Positions 6,028 through 8,400 of a stretch of 8,400 bases of DNA are shown one piece after another. This DNA comes from Bacilli bacterium (lineage in GTDB: Bacteria; Bacillota_I; Bacilli_A; RF39; UBA660): NCBI GenBank assembly GCA_017888105.1, contig JAGHGS010000106.1:1-8400 (forward strand). Direction: 5' to 3'. The notes beneath the pieces are model-generated. The model was given only the letters and a program-made list of their open reading frames with translations, had not been told where the DNA came from and made no database searches. The position numbers were made by a program, and so were the translations under genes. Position 1 is the first letter of the stretch; every line of letters begins with the position of its first letter.

Positions 6028-6897
6028 CTCAATTAAAGCATTAATAGCTTCTTTTAATCCATCCAAATCTTCCTTATAAGTCATACCAAACCAAGAACCT
6101 TCCGAAACCATATTTTGAAGTTTAATTTCTTTCGCATCTAATTTTTCCTTAATAAGTTCTGGTAATAAAGCCTCATTATTTAAAATATAATCATCCGTAT
6201 TTCTAAAATATTTTTTAAAATATTCTTCTAAATATTCAAAGAAATGATTCTTAAAAGCAAACATATTAACAGAAACAGGATGATCTAACTCTATTTTAAA
6301 AGAAGCTTCTCCATCTAAAGGTTCAGCAAAAGCATAACCATCCATCGTAGTAACTTTACTTTCAATAAGTTCTGTAATATTTCCTGCTTTAGGAAAACAT
6401 ACTGCTCTTTTTACACTTCCATATAAAGATTTCGTAACATCATAAGGAAATGTAATACAAGCATAACAATTATCATCGTGATTTTGATCTAAAAACTCTC
6501 TAGCTTTCAAATAAGAATCAAAACTATAAAAATCATCTGCATTAATTACCACAAAATCTCCATCAACATATGGTCTTGCACATAAAACAGCTTGAATTGT
6601 TCCCCATGGTTTTTCTCTTTTTTCTGCTAAATACTCTTTACTTGGAATATCACGAATATCTTGATAAGCATAACAAACCGGAATTTTACCTTCCAATCTT
6701 TTTCCAATTGTTTCTTTAAACACTTCTTCAAGTTCCTTTTTTATTACAAAAACAACTTTGGTAAAACCAGCTCTTTTTGCATCATAAACGGAATAATCAA
6801 TGATAAACTCACCATTTGGACCTACTGATTCAATTTGTTTTAATCCTCCAAACCTACTTCCCATACCAGCGGCCATCACAACTAATGTTTTCTCCAT
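5995..6897 (-). CDS. NTP-transferase family nucleotidyltransferase (GalU/RmlA-like), substrate unknown
   Basis: This 300-residue enzyme of the sugar-phosphate nucleotidyltransferase superfamily joins a nucleoside triphosphate to a phosphorylated sugar or alcohol. The N-terminal nucleotide-binding loop is AAGMGSRFGGLKQ (residues 9-21), a form of GxGxRxxxxxK. KPWGTIQAVLCAR (about 96-108) matches the GTAxA-type substrate segment, and NADDFY (119-124) supplies the metal-binding acidic residues. The C-terminal half contains a family-typical EGSWFGMTYKEDLDGLKEA. No left-handed beta-helix acyltransferase domain is present, so it is not GlmU-like. The product is probably a precursor for a cell-surface polymer, but the sugar cannot be read from the sequence. 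GGAGGA sits 3 bases before the ATG. It precedes ligA by one base; the pairing looks like operon packing rather than shared function. Confidence 0.85.
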   Translation of the reverse strand: MEKTLVVMAAGMGSRFGGLKQIESVGPNGEFIIDYSVYDAKRAGFTKVVFVIKKELEEVFKETIGKRLEGKIPVCYAYQDIRDIPSKEYLAEKREKPWGTIQAVLCARPYVDGDFVVINADDFYSFDSYLKAREFLDQNHDDNCYACITFPYDVTKSLYGSVKRAVCFPKAGNITELIESKVTTMDGYAFAEPLDGEASFKIELDHPVSVNMFAFKNHFFEYLEEYFKKYFRNTDDYILNNEALLPELIKEKLDAKEIKLQNMVSEGSWFGMTYKEDLDGLKEAINALIEKGEYPKKLWE

Positions 6898-6918
6898 AAA
6901 TCCTCCATACTTTTCTAT

Positions 6919-6940
6919 TAATTATAACATTCTATAATTA
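6919..6940. repeat. Perfect 8-bp inverted repeat over the -10 box
   Basis: TAATTATA (6919-6926) and TATAATTA (6933-6940) are perfect inverted arms around ACATTC. The left arm contains the -10 box of the nucleotidyltransferase promoter, so this could be an operator, but such AT-only dyads also arise by chance in DNA this AT-rich. Confidence 0.35.
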
Positions 6941-6949
6941 TTTGAGCAA
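6921..6949 (-). promoter_or_regulatory. Promoter of the nucleotidyltransferase-ligA unit
   Basis: On the minus strand -35 TTGCTC (6949-6944), 17 bp, then a perfect -10 TATAAT (6926-6921), about 23 bases before the ATG at 6897. A second overlapping candidate is TTTACA-17-TATAGA further upstream. The -35 side reaches to the end of pcrA, leaving no room for a clear pcrA terminator, so some transcription may enter from pcrA. Confidence 0.65.
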
Positions 6950-6959
6950 TTATTGTAAA

Positions 6960-7574
6960 CTATAACTTCTTTAAACTTTTATGATTTTTCATAAGTTTCC
7001 TTATACCAAAATTTTTAGCAAAAGCAACACTGACAAACTTATCATCTACATCAAGAACAACACCTTTACCATAAATGGTATGCATCACAATATCTCCTTT
7101 ATTATAGGATACATCCTCATTACAATACAACTCATCTTTATTTAAAACTTTCTCTTCCTTAACACTACTACTAACCGTTTCTAAAACATCCCCGTTAATC
7201 TCACTAATAAAACGAGATGGTGCATTAGCCGTTGTTTTACCATATAACATTCTTTTTTTAGCATTCGTTAAATATAAACGCTCTTTCGCTCTAGTAAATC
7301 CAACGTAACAAAGACGTCTTTCTTCTTCAATGCCTTGATCTCCTTCTAAAAAAGCATTTTGATGTGGAAATATTCCTTCCTCCATCCCAATAATAAATAC
7401 AATAGGAAATTCTAGTCCCTTAGCACTATGTAACGTCATTAATGTAATGACATTATCATCATCTTGATGCTCAGAAATATCCGCAATTAAACTAATTTCT
7501 TCTAAAAAATCATTCAAATTAACCGAACCAGTTCGAGCCTCATAAGAAGCTGTAATACTCTTAAATTCCATCAA
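6960..7574 (-). CDS. pcrA: PcrA helicase, C-terminal segment after an in-frame stop
   Basis: This is the continuation, in the same reading frame, of the PcrA/UvrD helicase gene beyond the TAA at 7578-7580. Numbered from the TTG at 7574, it holds helicase motif V (VITLMTLHSAKGLEF, about 42-56), the following GMEEGIFPH, motif VI (EERRLCYVGFTRAKERLYL, about 84-102), and a C-terminal Tudor-like domain (about 157-204, GDIVMHTIYGKGVVL...VSVAFAKNFGIRKL) that in Gram-positive PcrA contacts RNA polymerase. All of this is intact. A TTG at 7574 or ATG at 7571 could in principle restart translation, but no Shine-Dalgarno site lies before them. Alone it lacks Walker A/B and could not be an active helicase. 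It ends at TAG, 6 bp or so from promoter elements of the next gene. Confidence 0.9.
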   Translation of the reverse strand: MMEFKSITASYEARTGSVNLNDFLEEISLIADISEHQDDDNVITLMTLHSAKGLEFPIVFIIGMEEGIFPHQNAFLEGDQGIEEERRLCYVGFTRAKERLYLTNAKKRMLYGKTTANAPSRFISEINGDVLETVSSSVKEEKVLNKDELYCNEDVSYNKGDIVMHTIYGKGVVLDVDDKFVSVAFAKNFGIRKLMKNHKSLKKL

Positions 7575-7577
7575 GTT

Positions 7578-7580
7578 TTA
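7578..7580 (-). pseudogene. pcrA: In-frame TAA interrupting pcrA
   Basis: On the minus strand codons run GAA CTT CGT CTT TAA AAC TTG ATG GAA, that is S-E-L-R-L-stop-N-L-M-E-F. PcrA proteins normally have R-(L/I)-E-N-L here, so the stop stands where GAA (Glu) is expected. A single G-to-T change explains it (C to A on the plus strand). The frame is unchanged on both sides and no other lesion is seen. It is either a recent nonsense mutation, a base-call or assembly error, or a suppressed stop. Confidence 0.9.
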
Positions 7581-8400
7581 AAGACGAAGTTCTGAATCTA
7601 ATGATTTTTCATTTTCAAGTTCTCTTTTTAAACCGCTTTTGTCTAATACATCATCAATTAACTCCGTTAAAGATAAATTAAGTGCATCTCTCTGTAATTC
7701 TAAAATAATATTTTTAAATTCAAGTTCTTTTCCAGATGAAATTGCATCAAACATAGAACAGCCTTGCACATCGGCTTGTTTTTCTAATTCTTCTATACTT
7801 TTATTTCCAATCTTTCTTTTTGGCGTGTTGATAACTCTTCGTAAACTAACATCATCATTCGTATTATTAATAAGTCTTAAATAACATAACAAATCTTTAA
7901 TTTCTTTCCGATTATAGAAATAATAACTACCAACTACTTTATACGGAAAACTATTTTTAAGCAATACTTCCTCGACATTTCTAGATTGCGCATTGGTTCG
8001 ATAGAATATTGCTATATCTTGATAAGTATATCCTTCATTTAACAATTTTTTGATTTCATCAACAATGAGAGCAATTTCATGTTTTTCATCATAACTGCGC
8101 ATATATTTCACTTTAACGCCATCACCCAAAGTACTATATAAATCAAGATCTTTTCTCTCTTTATTATTTTTAATAACACTATTTGCAGCATCCAAAATAT
8201 TTTTCGTACTTCGATAATTTTGCTCCAACATAACTACTTTTGTATCTTTAAAATTATGTTCAAAATCGAGTATGTTTCTAAAATTTGCACCACGAAAGCC
8301 ATAAATAGATTGAGAGGGATCACCAACAACAAAAATATTTTTATATTTATTTGCAAGCATACGACTTAACTTATATTGTACTTCATTTGTATCTTGATAC
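7578..8400 (-). CDS. pcrA: ATP-dependent DNA helicase PcrA (UvrD family), central segment, 5' end outside window
   Basis: A superfamily 1A 3'-5' helicase for repair, replication restart and removal of RecA or stalled polymerase. The frame is open to the right edge: codons before Met 8360 read YQDTNEVQYKLSR, the end of motif II (DEYQDTN), so 8360 is not the start and the Walker A region lies beyond the window. From Met 8360: motif III GDPSQSIYGFRGA (about 13-25), motif IV LEQNYRST (about 45-52), motif IVa FYRTNAQSR (about 119-127), and the 2B-domain stretch GSYYFYNRKEIKDLLCYLR...NTPKRKIG (about 144-185). It stops at 7578-7580 within domain 2B, well before motifs V and VI, so the truncated product would lack essential ATPase residues. 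Motif conservation on both sides implies little or no decay. PcrA is essential in B. subtilis and S. aureus, which makes a true knock-out surprising. Confidence 0.93.
   Translation of the reverse strand, partial: YQDTNEVQYKLSRMLANKYKNIFVVGDPSQSIYGFRGANFRNILDFEHNFKDTKVVMLEQNYRSTKNILDAANSVIKNNKERKDLDLYSTLGDGVKVKYMRSYDEKHEIALIVDEIKKLLNEGYTYQDIAIFYRTNAQSRNVEEVLLKNSFPYKVVGSYYFYNRKEIKDLLCYLRLINNTNDDVSLRRVINTPKRKIGNKSIEELEKQADVQGCSMFDAISSGKELEFKNIILELQRDALNLSLTELIDDVLDKSGLKRELENEKSLDSELRL

Noticed and set aside
5994..6032. Longer LigA start at an upstream TTG
   Set aside because: The 13 extra codons lie inside the nucleotidyltransferase gene, and LigA proteins normally start near the MEEAKKRIDEL helix encoded from 5993.
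4002..7580. Genome-wide reassignment of TAA, or TGA as Trp
   Set aside because: ligA, the nucleotidyltransferase and BrkB-family proteins end at TAA at family-typical lengths, the GGDEF gene ends at TGA, and Trp is encoded by TGG.
7560..7600. Frameshift in pcrA or two separate genes
   Set aside because: Both halves share the same frame with one stop codon between them, and the protein sequence continues without gap or overlap.
7639..7884. Plus-strand open frame of 81 codons inside pcrA
   Set aside because: It is antisense to the conserved helicase domain 2B and has no independent support.
1..8400. tRNA, rRNA or riboswitch genes
   Set aside because: All intergenic stretches are short and AT-rich with no cloverleaf, rRNA motif or recognisable aptamer.

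Overview
The window comes from a very AT-rich bacterium of the low-GC Firmicutes/Bacillota type. PcrA, NAD-dependent LigA and a BrkB-family membrane protein are all of Gram-positive-like form, Shine-Dalgarno sites are of the GGAGG kind, and promoters are TTGNNN-17-TATAAT. TAA, TAG and TGA all appear as terminal stops, so the standard bacterial code (table 11) fits and the mycoplasma code (TGA = Trp) does not. An uncultured gut lineage near Erysipelotrichia/RF39 would suit, but that placement is inference.

Left edge (1-463, + strand): the last 107 codons of what looks like an insertion-sequence transposase of the ISNCY/IS1202 type. It is followed by a hairpin terminator and three copies of a 21-bp repeat (GGGACATTTT...TGAATA) that probably form the right end of the element. 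From 463 to the right edge every gene is on the minus strand, so genes are read from right to left.

522-3904 (minus) is a three-gene operon with a clear promoter at 3928-3956 and a strong terminator at 504-529. The order is an unrecognised one-pass membrane protein, a two-pass sensor with two extracellular substrate-binding-protein-like domains and a degenerate GGDEF domain (DGNEF), and a six-helix YihY/BrkB-family protein. The genes are 7 bp apart and then overlap by 8 bp. This is the most interesting physiological unit here: a putative ligand sensor linked to two envelope proteins of unknown function.

4002-6897 (minus) is a two-gene unit: a GalU/RmlA-like nucleotidyltransferase of unknown sugar specificity, then ligA (complete, with adenylation domain, zinc finger, HhH and BRCT). 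The ligA start lies one base after the upstream stop. A promoter sits at 6921-6949.

6960-8400 (minus) is the central and C-terminal part of pcrA (UvrD/PcrA helicase); its 5' end lies beyond the window. The gene is cut by one in-frame TAA at 7578-7580, where the family normally has Glu (RLENL). The same reading frame continues intact on both sides with all expected motifs. This is a nonsense change, a sequence error or a readthrough case, not a frameshift. The promoter regions at about 3928 and 6921 share a nearly identical block of about 26 bp containing dyad symmetry, which may be a common regulatory site.
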